From Flavobacteriales bacterium (GTDB lineage: Bacteria; Bacteroidota; Bacteroidia; Flavobacteriales_F; PHOS-HE28): a DNA stretch of 42,906 bases. Shown piece by piece: positions 14,513 to 24,019 of the stretch. Within the stretch, counting starts at the first letter, position 1; every line of letters begins with the position of its first letter. A program made the translations under genes and the position numbers. Under the pieces are notes generated by a model. That model was not told the DNA's origin, searched no databases, and saw only the letters and a program-made list of their open reading frames with translations. The stretch lies in contig JAIOIH010000081.1 in NCBI GenBank assembly GCA_019912395.1, forward strand, positions 1-42,906, read 5' to 3'.

Positions 14513-15721
14513 TTACTCCAACGCCACTTCTTCCGGCCGTGCCGCTCCCAAGCCGGTGTAGAGCTTTATCGCGGCCACAGCGAGCAGTAGGATGAACACG
14601 TAGTTCCAGTTGGCGGTGAGGTCGAAGAGGCTGCCCGCGATGAAGGGTCCGGTGGCGGCCAAGGAATAGCCAATGGCCTGGGCCATGCCGGAGAGCTTTG
14701 TCGCGGTCTGCGTATCGCTGGAACGCACCACGATGAGGTAGAGCGAGAGGCCGAACGCACCGCCGAGCGCGAAGCCGATCATGGCCACCCAGAGCTGCAC
14801 CGGCCCGATGCCGGGGAAGATCAGGCCGAACAAGGCCACCACTTCCATGGCGATCAAAACCAGGATGATGGAGCGTTGGTCCGGGCGCTTGCCCGCCCAC
14901 AGCGGGGTGAGCAAGGAGCCGAGCACGCCCGTGGCCTGTGATAGCGAGAGCATCCAGCCCGCGAAGACGGCGTCCTCGCCGCGCCCTTGAAGCATGTCCG
15001 GAAGCCACGCCAGCACCACGTAGAAGGCGAGCGATTGCAGCCCCATGTACAGCGCCACGTTCCACGCGAGGCGGGAGCTGAGCAGCTGCTTCATGGCCTG
15101 CTTGTAGCTGCCCGGTGGCCGTACATACTTGGAGCGCGAAAGTTGCGGAAGCCAGATCAGGAGCGCTGCTGCTGCCAACGCGGCCCACACGGCCAGGGCG
15201 CCGCGCCAGCCCCAGGACATGCCTTCCGCCAGCGGCACCGTGATCCCGGCGGCCACAGCCGAACCCAGGCCCATGGCACCGGAGTACATGCTGGTCATCA
15301 ATCCGAACTTCTTCGAGAAGCTCTGTTTGACCAGACCGGGCAGCAGCACGTTGCCGAAGGCGATGGCGATGCCGAGCAGCAGCGTGCCGATGTACAGGGC
15401 GAACACGGCAGGGATGGAACGCACGAGAATGCCGATGGTGAGCAGGCCCATGGCAGCGGCCAACATGCCGGGGATGCCGTAGCGCCGCGTGACCAGGGGC
15501 GCCACCAAGGAGATCCCGGCAAAGGCCAGCAGCGGCATGGTGGTCAGTAGGCCCAGCATGGTATTGGAGAGCCCCGTGCTGTCGCGGATCATGGCCACCA
15601 ACGGACCCACCGCAGCCAGCGCGGGCCGCAGGTTGACGGCGATCATCATGATCCCGGCGATCAGGAGCATGTCCGAGGACCGCGACGCGGCAGGGGAGGC
15701 AGGCGATCGAAGGTCGGTCAT
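14513..15721 (-). CDS. Major facilitator superfamily permease, CynX/NimT type
   Basis: A 402-residue protein with twelve predicted membrane segments. The first helix carries the CynX-group signature NLRPALAAVGPL (about residues 30-41), and the central helices contain GIAIAFGNVLLPGLVKQSF, also typical of the cyanate/2-nitroimidazole transporter group. It is expected to move a small organic anion or drug across the inner membrane, but no cyanase gene is adjacent and the substrate cannot be assigned. It stands alone on the minus strand between repeats. The start at 15721 gives a short hydrophilic lead before helix 1, normal for the family. Confidence 0.88.
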   Translation of the reverse strand: MTDLRSPASPAASRSSDMLLIAGIMMIAVNLRPALAAVGPLVAMIRDSTGLSNTMLGLLTTMPLLAFAGISLVAPLVTRRYGIPGMLAAAMGLLTIGILVRSIPAVFALYIGTLLLGIAIAFGNVLLPGLVKQSFSKKFGLMTSMYSGAMGLGSAVAAGITVPLAEGMSWGWRGALAVWAALAAAALLIWLPQLSRSKYVRPPGSYKQAMKQLLSSRLAWNVALYMGLQSLAFYVVLAWLPDMLQGRGEDAVFAGWMLSLSQATGVLGSLLTPLWAGKRPDQRSIILVLIAMEVVALFGLIFPGIGPVQLWVAMIGFALGGAFGLSLYLIVVRSSDTQTATKLSGMAQAIGYSLAATGPFIAGSLFDLTANWNYVFILLLAVAAIKLYTGLGAARPEEVALE

Positions 15722-15813
15722 GGGTGTTCCGGAGGCAAGCGGATGCCAAGCAAAGGTTGTGCGCAGCCAGCTTGAAGAAGGCCGGCGAAGGTAGAGGGAC
15801 GGCGATCTGATGA

Positions 15814-15841
15814 AAACAGGAAACAGGAAAGCGGAAACAGG
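15814..15841. repeat. Short heptameric repeat, 4 x AAACAGG-like
   Basis: Four contiguous 7-bp units: AAACAGG, AAACAGG, AAAGCGG, AAACAGG. It lies in the 200-base gap upstream of the permease start. The rest of the gap (15722-15922) has no supported gene. Confidence 0.7.
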
Positions 15842-15922
15842 AACCGTATTCGCCGGAGGTAAGTCCTCAGATCAGAAGCCATAGCGTCAGCAGGTTCAGC
15901 GCAAAAGCCTCAGCGGCGGTAC

Positions 15923-16006
15923 GTACTCGGTACCCCGTACTCGGTACCCTGTACTCGGTACTCTGTACTCTGTACTCGGTACTCTGTACCCTGTACCCTG
16001 TACCAT
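15923..16006. repeat. Heptameric tandem repeat, 12 x GTACYCN
   Basis: Twelve units of 7 bp (84 bp): GTACTCG, GTACCCC, GTACTCT, GTACCCT and a final GTACCAT. It ends 9 bases from the ftsH stop codon (minus strand), so like the 14354-14444 array it directly follows a gene's 3' end. Confidence 0.9.
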
Positions 16007-16015
16007 CCACACCGA

Positions 16016-17998
16016 TCACTCCACCGCACCAACTCCCCCCGGACCCGCACCATGCAGCCCCGTGGCCTCCCGGATGGCCTTTTCATCCAAGGTCTCTCCA
16101 TCCAGCAGTGCTTTTGCCAAGGCATCCAATTGGGGCCGGTATTCGGTAAGCACCTCTGTGGCCATGGCATGGCTCTCCTGAATGATCCGCCGGACCTCCA
16201 TGTCGATCAGCTCCGCCGTGTGCTCACTGATGTTCTTGCTGCTCATCTGGCCGTAGCCGCTGCTGAGGTAGGGGTTTTCGCGAGCGGCCAATTCCACCAT
16301 GCCGAGCTTGTCGCTCATGCCCCAGCGCGTCACCATGCGGCGCGCGATGCCGGTGGCTTGCTCGATGTCGTTCTCCGCTCCCGTAGTGCGGTCGCCGTAA
16401 ACGATCTCCTCGGCCACGCGACCGCCCAAGAGGCCCACCACCCGTGCCTTCAGGAAGCTTTCGGGATAGTTGTAGCGCTCGTCATCCGGCATCAGGTAGG
16501 TGACGCCGAGGGCCTGCCCACGCGGCACGATGCTCACGCGCTTCACGGGATCGGAGCCGGGGACCACCAGCGCGAGGATGGCATGGCCGCCCTCGTGGTA
16601 GGCCACGCGTTCGCGGTCCGCAGGATTCAGCAGCAAGGCACGGGCGGGGCCCAGCAACACTTTCTCCAACGCATCCATAAAGTCGACCTGCTTCACCATA
16701 TCCTGCTCCCTGCGTGCGGCCAGCAGTGCCGCCTCGTTCACCAGGTTCTTCAGGTCGGCACCCGAAAGCCCCGGCGTGGCCTTGGAGACATTCTCCAGCT
16801 TCACATCGGGATCCAACGGCACCTTGCGGGTGTGTACTTCCAGGATCGCCTTGCGCCCCGTGCGGTCGGGCAGGTTCACCACCACCCGGCGATCGAAGCG
16901 CCCTGCGCGCAGCAGCGCTTTGTCCAGGATGTCCGGTTGGTTGGTGGCGGCCAGTACGATCACGCCGGTGGAACTGGAGAAGCCATCCATCTCGGCGAGT
17001 ATCTGGTTCAGCGTCTGCTCCTGTTCCTGCGCCCCGCCCATGGCCGTCATGCCGCGTGCCCGGCCGATGGAATCGATCTCGTCGATGAAGATGATGGACG
17101 GTGCATGCTCCCGGGCCTGCTTGAAGAGGTCGCGCACACGGGCCGCGCCCACGCCCACGATCATCTCCACGAACTCCGAACCGCTCATGCTGAAGAAGGG
17201 CACGCCGGCCTCACCAGCCACGGCCCGCGCCAACAATGTCTTTCCCGTTCCGGGCGCTCCCACCAGCAGCACACCCTTGGGTGCGGCACCGCCCAGCCGG
17301 GAGTATTTTTTCGGGTTCTTCAGAAAATCCACCACCTCCACCAGTTGGTCCTCCGCATCGTCGATGCCGGCCACATCCTCGAAGGTGACCTTCTGGTCCT
17401 TTTCGGTATCGAAGCGGCGGGCCTTGCTCTTGCCCATCCCTGTCATCCCGCTCATGCCGCCCATGCCGCCGAAGCCTCCCTTGCGCATCCGGCGGAACAG
17501 GAAGAGGTAAATGCCGACGATCAGCAGCACCGGGCCGAACATGTAGAGGAAGCCGAGGATCGGGTTGGTCTCCTCCATGATCGGGTCCGCACTGATCTCC
17601 ACGTCATGATCGATCAGCAGGGTCTCCAAGTGCGTGTCCGCAAAGGCGGGCAGCACGGTGCTGAAGTACTTCACTTCGGCGGGAATTTCCTTGCGTCCCA
17701 GCTCCACCACCGTATCCCGTGGCCAAATAACGACCTCGTCGAACGTGCCGGTGATGTGTTCCCCCTTTCCATACACTTCCTTCACGTTGCCCCGTTCCAC
17801 CTCCGTCTTGAAGAGGGTATAGGGAACACTCACCGCCTTATCGGCCCCCACACCAAAGAAGGCGCGGGCAAACCACACGTTCACGATCACGAGGAGCGCG
17901 ATCCAAAGCCAGAAGCGTGGGGGCAACTTGGGTTTATCACCCGGCTTGGGGGTTCCGGAAGGCGAGGAAGTGTTCTGATTCGATTGTTGTGCGGACAT
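16016..17998 (-). CDS. ftsH: ATP-dependent zinc metalloprotease FtsH
   Basis: A membrane-bound AAA+ protease of 660 residues that degrades misfolded membrane proteins and selected regulators. Two membrane segments (about 29-48 and 150-168) bracket a periplasmic domain. A Gly/Met-rich linker (174-189) leads to the AAA module with Walker A GAPGTGKT (247-254), Walker B IIFIDEID (302-309) and the second region of homology near RAGRFDRR. The zinc site is HEGGH (468-472, where HEAGH is usual), with the third ligand in [11 protein letters not shown]. Start: the ATG at 17998 is chosen because a TACCTTGG -7-like box lies just upstream; in-frame ATGs at 18016 and 18085 would only add basic, unconserved residues. 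Divergent from pyrD. Confidence 0.96.
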   Translation of the reverse strand: MSAQQSNQNTSSPSGTPKPGDKPKLPPRFWLWIALLVIVNVWFARAFFGVGADKAVSVPYTLFKTEVERGNVKEVYGKGEHITGTFDEVVIWPRDTVVELGRKEIPAEVKYFSTVLPAFADTHLETLLIDHDVEISADPIMEETNPILGFLYMFGPVLLIVGIYLFLFRRMRKGGFGGMGGMSGMTGMGKSKARRFDTEKDQKVTFEDVAGIDDAEDQLVEVVDFLKNPKKYSRLGGAAPKGVLLVGAPGTGKTLLARAVAGEAGVPFFSMSGSEFVEMIVGVGAARVRDLFKQAREHAPSIIFIDEIDSIGRARGMTAMGGAQEQEQTLNQILAEMDGFSSSTGVIVLAATNQPDILDKALLRAGRFDRRVVVNLPDRTGRKAILEVHTRKVPLDPDVKLENVSKATPGLSGADLKNLVNEAALLAARREQDMVKQVDFMDALEKVLLGPARALLLNPADRERVAYHEGGHAILALVVPGSDPVKRVSIVPRGQALGVTYLMPDDERYNYPESFLKARVVGLLGGRVAEEIVYGDRTTGAENDIEQATGIARRMVTRWGMSDKLGMVELAARENPYLSSGYGQMSSKNISEHTAELIDMEVRRIIQESHAMATEVLTEYRPQLDALAKALLDGETLDEKAIREATGLHGAGPGGVGAVE

Positions 17999-18098
17999 GT
18001 CCGCCAAGGTATCCATTGGAAGCCTGACGGTAACTGATGGATGACGGAGCTCCATCAGGGTCTCACGAATTGGACCCTGATGCACACATGAACCCGGC

Positions 18099-18106
18099 TA
18101 CTTTTG
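18099..18106 (+). promoter_or_regulatory. -7 promoter box TACTTTTG of pyrD
   Basis: Matches TAnnTTTG and ends 7 nt before the pyrD ATG, again implying a very short or absent leader. No clear TTTG partner at the expected spacing. Confidence 0.55.
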
Positions 18107-18113
18107 CCGGCCG

Positions 18114-19151
18114 ATGTACAAACTGCTCCGTCCGTTCCTCTTCAGCCTCTCTCCGGAGCAGGCCCATCACCTCACCTTCTCGCTGTTGGAAGTGGCGAAG
18201 CGCATACCCGGCGCACTGGCTTTGGTGGGTGGCAAGCGGCCTTCCGCCGCAGCCGCAGTGGAAGTGATGGGCTTGAAATTCCCCGGTCCGGTGGGCCTTG
18301 CGGCAGGCATGGACAAGGATGCCAAGCACGTGGACGCGCTGTCGCGGATCGGCTTCGGTTCCGTGGAGATCGGCACGTTGACGCCCGTGGCCCAGCAGGG
18401 CAATGAGCAGCCACGGCTCTTCCGCCTGAAGGCCGATCGCGCGTTGATCAACCGCATGGGCTTCAACAACAGCGGCGTGCAGGTGGCGGTGGAACGCTTG
18501 CAGAAGCGCATGTCGGGCATCATCGTGGGCGGCAACATCGGCAAGAACAAAGTGACACCGAACGAGCAGGCCATCGATGATTACGTGAAATGCTTCGAGG
18601 CACTTCATGACGTGGTGGACTACTTCGTGGTGAACGTGAGCAGCCCGAACACACCGGGTCTTCGCGCATTGCAGGAGAAGGGGCCGCTCTTGGCCATCCT
18701 GAATGAATTGAAGAAACGTGATGCCGCGAAGCGTGTGCATCGCCCCATCCTATTGAAGATCGCGCCGGACCTCACGGATGAGCAGTTGAACGACATCGTT
18801 TCCGTGGTGAAGGAAAGCGGCATTGCGGGCGTGATCGCCACCAACACCACCATCTCACGGGAAGGCTTGAAAATGCCGAAAGGCGAAGTGGACGCGATGG
18901 GCGCGGGCGGCGTGAGCGGAGCACCCGTGCGCGAACGGAGCACGGCGGTGGTGAAGTACCTGCGTGAACGCTTGCCGAAGCCGATCGTGATCATTGGCGT
19001 GGGTGGCATCGATAGCGCCGAGGCTGCCATGGAGAAGCTCGACGCCGGTGCTGATCTTGTGCAGGTGTACACGGGTTTGGTGTATGAAGGACCTGCGCTA
19101 TTGAAGAGGATCAATAAGGCCTTCGCTGCGCGAAGTAATTTGATAACCTGA
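18114..19151 (+). CDS. pyrD: Dihydroorotate dehydrogenase (quinone), class 2
   Basis: Oxidises dihydroorotate to orotate in pyrimidine synthesis, passing electrons through FMN to membrane quinones. The 345-residue length and the N-terminal helical extension [20 protein letters not shown], which docks to the membrane, mark class 2. FMN and substrate motifs are [20 protein letters not shown], the catalytic-serine loop [21 protein letters not shown], and the phosphate-binding GVGGIDS near the C-terminus. It is a single-gene unit, divergent from ftsH with a 115-base gap. Confidence 0.96.
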   Translation: MYKLLRPFLFSLSPEQAHHLTFSLLEVAKRIPGALALVGGKRPSAAAAVEVMGLKFPGPVGLAAGMDKDAKHVDALSRIGFGSVEIGTLTPVAQQGNEQPRLFRLKADRALINRMGFNNSGVQVAVERLQKRMSGIIVGGNIGKNKVTPNEQAIDDYVKCFEALHDVVDYFVVNVSSPNTPGLRALQEKGPLLAILNELKKRDAAKRVHRPILLKIAPDLTDEQLNDIVSVVKESGIAGVIATNTTISREGLKMPKGEVDAMGAGGVSGAPVRERSTAVVKYLRERLPKPIVIIGVGGIDSAEAAMEKLDAGADLVQVYTGLVYEGPALLKRINKAFAARSNLIT

Positions 19152-19261
19152 CGGCGAAGGACAGTAGTTGGATAGACCTAATGGACCCGCGCTGTCAAAT
19201 TGGCCGCGCCGATCACATCAGCTATATTTTTCGTCTACATTCGTCTGTAAATAACCTACAC

Positions 19262-20455
19262 ATGAGAGTCCTTTTGTTCTTCCTCGCACTATTGGCATCA
19301 GTGGTGTGCCAATCACAGTGGTCGACCCATCCAACAGGTAGTGACGCCTTCTTCAGGTCCGCGGATTGCGTCGGACAAGTGGTTCTGGTCGTTGGGGATA
19401 ACGTCGTTTTTCGAAGCACCGACGGTGGCACCACATGGACCTTCACCTTGAGCATACCCCCACAATCTCAAGGCCACGGTTTTAATGGGGTTGCGTTCGC
19501 GGATGCAAATACGGTATACTGTGGCGGTGGCGAATTCGCATTCAAAAGCACTGATGCAGGAGCCACTTGGACGCAACTCAACACGCCACCCCTTGTGGAT
19601 GATATATGGTCGGTCGAAGCCCCAAGTCCGAACAACGCCTTTTTCGGTCGAGATGGATCCGACATTTTGCGCACCACTAATGGCGGTGGAAGTTTCTCAT
19701 CGCTCTATTTGCCGGGGAGTGGGATCCAAACGAGCTGGTCCATATGTTTCACAAGTAACTCCATCGGATTTGTCACCACAGGGACTTCGGTCTATCGGAC
19801 CCAGAACGGGGGTGTCACTTGGACCGAAGTGGATCAGGGCCTTGGTCGCCAAGCAGTTTACTTTCCGGATGCCCTGCATGGTTGTGTCGTGGGTCAGTTC
19901 GGTACGATCCGTACCACCTCGGACGGTGGTACTACCTGGGTTTCCCGTGTCTCGGGCACCTCCAACTACCTGAAGGCCGTGCATTTCTTCGACGCACAGC
20001 ATGGCATCGCCGTAGGGGCGAATTCGATCATTGTGCGCACGAATGATGGTGGGGTCACTTGGTTCACCGAACCTCCTCCGACAAGTGATGATTTTGAATC
20101 GGTCGTTATGGTCAGCCCCACTTCGGTCGTCATCGGTAGTCAGTTTGGCACCATCTACAGCAATAGTTCATTAGCATTAGGAGTTCCGAAGCACGATAAG
20201 CCTGATCTTTTAGCGATCCATCCGAATCCGGTCTCTGACATTGCTGAGATCACTCTTCCACCCGAATATCAAGGAGCGCTGGTTGAAGTTGCGATATGGG
20301 ACCAACTTGGGCACCAAGCTTTCCATAAGCAAATACAGTCTGAATTCAATGAACTTACCTTGGATCTCTCAGGGCTAATGCCCGGGGCGTATAACGGTGT
20401 TGTGCGGGGAAAGAACTCCATTCTGGGGCATTTGCGAATAATGCGGATCCCGTAG
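19262..20455 (+). CDS. Secreted YCF48/BNR-repeat protein with T9SS sorting domain
   Basis: A 397-residue protein. Residues 1-18 are a signal peptide (MRVLLFFLALLASVVCQSQ). The body is a beta-propeller-like set of repeats built on the pattern (T/S)xDGGxTW, for example RSTDGGTTW, KSTDAGATW, RTQNGGVTW, RTTSDGGTTW and RTNDGGVTW, as in YCF48/photosystem II stability-factor-like and BNR proteins. The last ~85 residues form a type A sorting domain (IHPNPVSDIAEI, then LSGLMPGAYNGVV and a terminal LRIMRIP), so it is exported by the type IX system. An in-frame upstream ATG at 19181 would put 27 non-signal residues first, so I chose 19262. Ligand or partner unknown. Confidence 0.87.
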   Translation: MRVLLFFLALLASVVCQSQWSTHPTGSDAFFRSADCVGQVVLVVGDNVVFRSTDGGTTWTFTLSIPPQSQGHGFNGVAFADANTVYCGGGEFAFKSTDAGATWTQLNTPPLVDDIWSVEAPSPNNAFFGRDGSDILRTTNGGGSFSSLYLPGSGIQTSWSICFTSNSIGFVTTGTSVYRTQNGGVTWTEVDQGLGRQAVYFPDALHGCVVGQFGTIRTTSDGGTTWVSRVSGTSNYLKAVHFFDAQHGIAVGANSIIVRTNDGGVTWFTEPPPTSDDFESVVMVSPTSVVIGSQFGTIYSNSSLALGVPKHDKPDLLAIHPNPVSDIAEITLPPEYQGALVEVAIWDQLGHQAFHKQIQSEFNELTLDLSGLMPGAYNGVVRGKNSILGHLRIMRIP

Positions 20456-20675
20456 GTGCTTTACAGTGTTTGCGCAGCTCTCGCCGGTGTTGTTGAAATG
20501 GCACGGTAGACTATTGGCAAATCCGCCAAGGTGGCAATAGCCGCTCCCCCCTGGGCCATCTGTGTAATCTGCAGGGAAGGAGTCAGCTTGCTTGGAGTGT
20601 TCCAGTGCATGGTTGTACTGCGTAAAATCCCTTGTTTGTAAGTTTCCCCGGACCTTTGCCTTCTTTATACGAGCC

Positions 20676-21536
20676 ATGCAGCCGCAAGTGAAACTGATCG
20701 AATGCCCGCGCGATGCCATGCAAGGCATCCATCAATTCATCCCCACGGATGTGAAGGTGAACTACCTCAACGGACTGCTGCGCGTGGGCTATGACACCAT
20801 CGACATCGGCAGCTTCGTCAGCCACAAGGCCATACCGCAACTGGCGGATACGGCGGAAGTGCTTCAGCGCATCGACCTTTCAGGAACGAAGAGCAAACTT
20901 TTGGTGATCATCGCCAACGAGCGCGGCGCGGAGGATGCCGTGAGGCAGGAGCACGTGCGTTACCTCGGCTATCCCTTCAGCATCAGCGAGACCTTCCAAC
21001 AGCGCAATACGAACACGAGCATTGAAGGCAGTTGGGCGCGCACGGCACACATCGCGGAACTCGCGCGGAAGGCGGGGAAGGAGATGGTGGTGTACATCAG
21101 CATGGCCTTCGGAAATCCGTACGGTGATCCTTGGAATGCGGAGATCGCGCATCAGTGGACGGAGCGCTTAGTGAAAGAGCTCGGCGTGCGCATCATCGCG
21201 CTGAGCGATACCGTGGGCGTGGCGAATGCGGAGGACATTACAAGGATGTTCAGTGCGCTGGTCCCGGCGATGCCGGAAGTGGAGTTCGGTGCACACCTCC
21301 ATGCGCGCTTGGACAATTGGAAACCGAAGACCGATGCCGCTTGGAACGCAGGTTGTCGCCGCTTCGATGGGGCGCTGAAAGGCTTTGGCGGCTGCCCCAT
21401 GGCCGAGGATGACCTTGTGGGCAACCTGGCGATGGAGCAGTTCGTGCGGGACCTGGAAGCGCGAGGCATCCGCACAGGGCTGGACCTGGAGCAGATGGAG
21501 CGTAGCGTGGCGGAAGCGGGCACAGTTTTCCCTTAG
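20676..21536 (+). CDS. Hydroxymethylglutaryl-CoA lyase
   Basis: Cleaves 3-hydroxy-3-methylglutaryl-CoA to acetyl-CoA and acetoacetate in leucine breakdown and ketone metabolism. The 286-residue TIM barrel shows the family's N-terminal IECPRDAMQG with the catalytic arginine, the SFVSHKAIPQLAD segment, the metal-binding HLHARLDN, and the cysteine loop GFGGCPMAED that closes over the active site. The start at 20676 matches the family N-terminus; an upstream in-frame start at 20592 would add 28 unconserved residues. A GACCTTTG (20651-20658) is a possible weak -7 box. It is not in an operon with other leucine-degradation genes here. Confidence 0.92.
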   Translation: MQPQVKLIECPRDAMQGIHQFIPTDVKVNYLNGLLRVGYDTIDIGSFVSHKAIPQLADTAEVLQRIDLSGTKSKLLVIIANERGAEDAVRQEHVRYLGYPFSISETFQQRNTNTSIEGSWARTAHIAELARKAGKEMVVYISMAFGNPYGDPWNAEIAHQWTERLVKELGVRIIALSDTVGVANAEDITRMFSALVPAMPEVEFGAHLHARLDNWKPKTDAAWNAGCRRFDGALKGFGGCPMAEDDLVGNLAMEQFVRDLEARGIRTGLDLEQMERSVAEAGTVFP

Positions 21537-21635
21537 CCCTGCATTCCCGGCGCCACGCCGCCGATGGCATGCTCAGCGCCTCCGCGTCTCTGCGTTGAAT
21601 AATTCCGGTTTTATTCCTTGACAGGAACCTCGTCA

Positions 21636-21667
21636 TTTGGAATCCGGTTATATCGTCAATACATTTG
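21636..21667 (+). promoter_or_regulatory. Promoter TTTG-N20-TACATTTG of the XRE/S24 regulator gene
   Basis: TTTG at 21636-21639 and TACATTTG at 21660-21667 match both Bacteroidota promoter elements (-33 TTTG, -7 TAnnTTTG) at the usual 19-20 base spacing. The regulator's ATG is 20 bases downstream. This is the cleanest two-part promoter seen in the window. Confidence 0.7.
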
Positions 21668-21687
21668 GCGCACCAATCCATTGCGTC

Positions 21688-22518
21688 ATGAGCCCCAATC
21701 CCTTTTTTGGACCGAATCTCAAGTTGCTCCGCGCCCGTCGCGGTCGTTCACAGGAAGAAGTCGCTGTCGGCCTCGACGTGAAGCGCTCCAGCTGGAGCGG
21801 TTACGAGAACGGCAGCGCGGAGCCACCCTTGGACCTGCTGGTGCGTATCAGCGGCTACTTCAAGGTGAGCTTGGACAAGCTGCTGAAGGATGACCTCACC
21901 CAGTTGAGCGAAAGCCAGCTCGGCATTCTGGAACGTGGCGGTGACGTGGACCTCAGCGGGCGTCGCCTGCGTGTGCTGGCCACCACCGTGGACAAGGCCG
22001 ATCGCGAGAACATTGAACTGGTGAATGAAAAGGCCAAGGCCGGCTATGCGCTGGGCTATGCGGACCCCGAGTACATCAGCGTGCTGCCGGCCTTCCAGAT
22101 GCCCTTCCTCAGCCGCGACCGCAAGTACCGCACCTTCCAGATCAGCGGCGACAGCATGCCGCCCGTGAGCGAGGGTTCGTGGGTCACCGGCGAGTATGTT
22201 CAGAACTGGCAGACCATCCGCGACGGGCAGCCGTACATCATCATCACCAAGGAGGATGGTATCGTCTTCAAGGTGGTGTACAACCAGTTGAAGACCTCGG
22301 GCGGGCTGTTGCTCTGCAGCACCAATCCGGCCTACCAGCCTTACGAGGTGCCTATCTCGGAGGTGTTCGAGGTCTGGAAGTTCGTCCACTTCATCAGCCA
22401 CGAACTGCCCGAGCCGAACCTGAGCCGCGATGAACTTTCGCGCAGCGTAGTGGACCTGCGCAAGGAGGTGGGCCAGCTCCGGATCACCTTGGAGAAGCAG
22501 GGTAGACTGGCGCTTTAA
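21688..22518 (+). CDS. XRE-type regulator with S24 (LexA/CI-like) domain
   Basis: Residues ~8-62 form a Cro/CI-type helix-turn-helix (LKLLRARRGRSQEEVAVGLD, then SSWSGYENG). Residues ~125-240 resemble the S24 fold: FQISGDSMPPVSEGSWV with the serine of the Ser-Lys dyad and a candidate lysine in GIVFKVVYN. LexA/CI proteins cleave themselves when RecA is activated, but I see no clear Ala-Gly cleavage site, so it may be a non-cleaving relative. The C-terminus (from about 250) is a short helical, coiled-coil-like segment (SRSVVDLRKEVGQLRITLEK). Proteins of this layout are frequent in Bacteroidota and need not be phage-derived; no prophage genes surround it. Confidence 0.82.
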   Translation: MSPNPFFGPNLKLLRARRGRSQEEVAVGLDVKRSSWSGYENGSAEPPLDLLVRISGYFKVSLDKLLKDDLTQLSESQLGILERGGDVDLSGRRLRVLATTVDKADRENIELVNEKAKAGYALGYADPEYISVLPAFQMPFLSRDRKYRTFQISGDSMPPVSEGSWVTGEYVQNWQTIRDGQPYIIITKEDGIVFKVVYNQLKTSGGLLLCSTNPAYQPYEVPISEVFEVWKFVHFISHELPEPNLSRDELSRSVVDLRKEVGQLRITLEKQGRLAL

Positions 22519-22669
22519 GCCCACGCCGACCACCTTTTCGGCGGCTCGCACGAGCTCCTGGCAAATTTCGGAGGGGCCTTGCGTGCTGTCCGCGGGGATC
22601 CTGCCGTGAATGGTTACCGCCTCCCAATCGTGGCCGAATACCTTTGGCACGTTCCATCCTTTCTATCCC

Positions 22670-23362
22670 ATGAGATCATTCCCCTTAACCAACCGGCCGC
22701 TCCGTCGGTTGGCCGCGTTCCTGTTGATCGTCCTGGCTACCGGCTGCATCACCATCGAGGAGCACTACACCTTCAAGAAGAACGGTTCCGGCACCATGGA
22801 ATACGTGATGGACATGAGCGCCTTGGCGGGGTTGATGGATGCCTTTGACCAGGGCAGCGGAAAGAGCAAGGAGAAGAAGAATGACGGCCCCACGGGCACG
22901 GGTTTCGATGAGCGGGCCGAGCAGCTGAAGCATGTGCAGGGTATCAAGCGCGTGAAACAGAAGAACGAGGAGGACGGCTTTATCCAGCGGGTCTCCTTCG
23001 CCTTTCAGGACCTGGACGCGCTGAACCGTGCGTTGAACGTGCTGATGCCCGATAGTACCGGCACGCAACAGACCTTCTTCCGCTGGGAGGGCAACACCTT
23101 GGTGCGCACGAACAACAACTATGCAAAGCAGTTGGGCGGCGAGATGGGGGATGGGGCGGACTCCACCGAACTGAGCGGCATGCTGGAGAGCATGAAGTAC
23201 AAGTACAGTTTCAAGTTCGCCAAGCAGGTCGCGGACGTGCAGTTGGCCGAAGGCGTGACCAAGGAAAGCCCCAGCCCCAAGAAGCTGGAGCTGGCCACGG
23301 ATTGGTCGGTGATCATGAAGGACCCGAACGCGCTGGACCTGCGCATCACCCTGGACAACTGA
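22670..23362 (+). CDS. Lipoprotein of unknown function
   Basis: A 230-residue predicted lipoprotein: N-terminal basic and hydrophobic segment RRLAAFLLIVLATGC with lipobox LATGC, cysteine at about residue 26. The mature part contains EEHYTFKKNGSGTMEYVMDM, a Lys/Gly-rich low-complexity stretch (SGKSKEKKNDG), and paired beta-rich halves. I do not recognise a named family, though the EYVMDM...GIKRVKQKNEEDGF order resembles hypothetical Bacteroidota lipoproteins. A TACCTTTG promoter box (22639-22646) lies 23 bases upstream of the ATG chosen. It is followed after 8 bases by the HD-domain gene, probably co-transcribed. Confidence 0.75.
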   Translation: MRSFPLTNRPLRRLAAFLLIVLATGCITIEEHYTFKKNGSGTMEYVMDMSALAGLMDAFDQGSGKSKEKKNDGPTGTGFDERAEQLKHVQGIKRVKQKNEEDGFIQRVSFAFQDLDALNRALNVLMPDSTGTQQTFFRWEGNTLVRTNNNYAKQLGGEMGDGADSTELSGMLESMKYKYSFKFAKQVADVQLAEGVTKESPSPKKLELATDWSVIMKDPNALDLRITLDN

Positions 23363-23370
23363 TCGCGAGC

Positions 23371-23871
23371 ATGGAGGAGTACCTGCTGGAAAGCGCCATC
23401 CGCATTGCGGCCAAGGTACACAAGGGCCAAAAGGACCGCGCGCACAAGCCCTACATCCTGCATGTGATGCGGGTGATGATGCGCGGACAAGACTTGGAGG
23501 AGCAGTTGTTGGGAGCCTTGCACGATGTGCTGGAGCGATCGGAACTTACCGTGAAGGACCTGGAGCAGAAGGGAATTCCGCCCCGGGTGCTCAAGGCCCT
23601 GGAACATATCTCGCGCCGCAGCGATGAGGACTATGCGGGCTACATCGAGCGTGTGGCACAGGACGGGCTGGCGGTGCGGGTGAAGCTGCACGACCTCAGC
23701 GACAAGATGGACATCCGCATGCTGAACGAGCTGACCCAGGCGGACCTCAAGCGGTACAACCGCCAGTTGGCCGCATACCACAAGCTGCGCAGATTGGCCG
23801 AGGAAACAAGGGCCGGAGGCGGGTTGACCAACGGCCCGACAGGTCTCGGCCGCAACCGTCCGACGAAATAA
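23371..23871 (+). CDS. SpoT/MESH1-like HD-domain phosphohydrolase
   Basis: A 166-residue protein with the order seen in SpoT-type hydrolase and MESH1 domains: AIRIAAKVHKGQKDRAHKPY near the start, the metal-binding HD in LLGALHDVLERS (about residue 51), and KLHDLSDKMD (about 108-117) where SpoT has its second Asp. Stand-alone proteins of this type hydrolyse (p)ppGpp or NADPH. No synthetase domain is present, so synthesis activity is not expected. The last ~20 residues are a disordered Gly/Arg tail. It starts 8 bases after the lipoprotein stop. Confidence 0.75.
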   Translation: MEEYLLESAIRIAAKVHKGQKDRAHKPYILHVMRVMMRGQDLEEQLLGALHDVLERSELTVKDLEQKGIPPRVLKALEHISRRSDEDYAGYIERVAQDGLAVRVKLHDLSDKMDIRMLNELTQADLKRYNRQLAAYHKLRRLAEETRAGGGLTNGPTGLGRNRPTK

Positions 23872-24019
23872 GCGCCGAGGCTTGGCGCGTGCGGACCCAA
23901 AGCAGGCGTGATCGGTACGTGAGGTGGATCGTCCGGGCCACAAGGGGTGCTACTCCCGGTTCCCGCGTGATCCCTCCCTCCTGCATGCCATTATATTCGC
24001 GGTCTTGAAATTCACCACC

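Noticed and set aside
16052-18037. 661-codon open frame opposite ftsH
   Set aside because: Composition (His/Gln/Leu-rich, no domains) is that of an antisense shadow; FtsH on the other strand is certain.
18167-18574. Minus-strand frames inside pyrD
   Set aside because: Antisense shadows of a well-defined gene.
21688-22518. XRE/S24 regulator taken as a prophage marker
   Set aside because: No integrase, structural or lysis genes in the neighbourhood, and this architecture is common outside phages.
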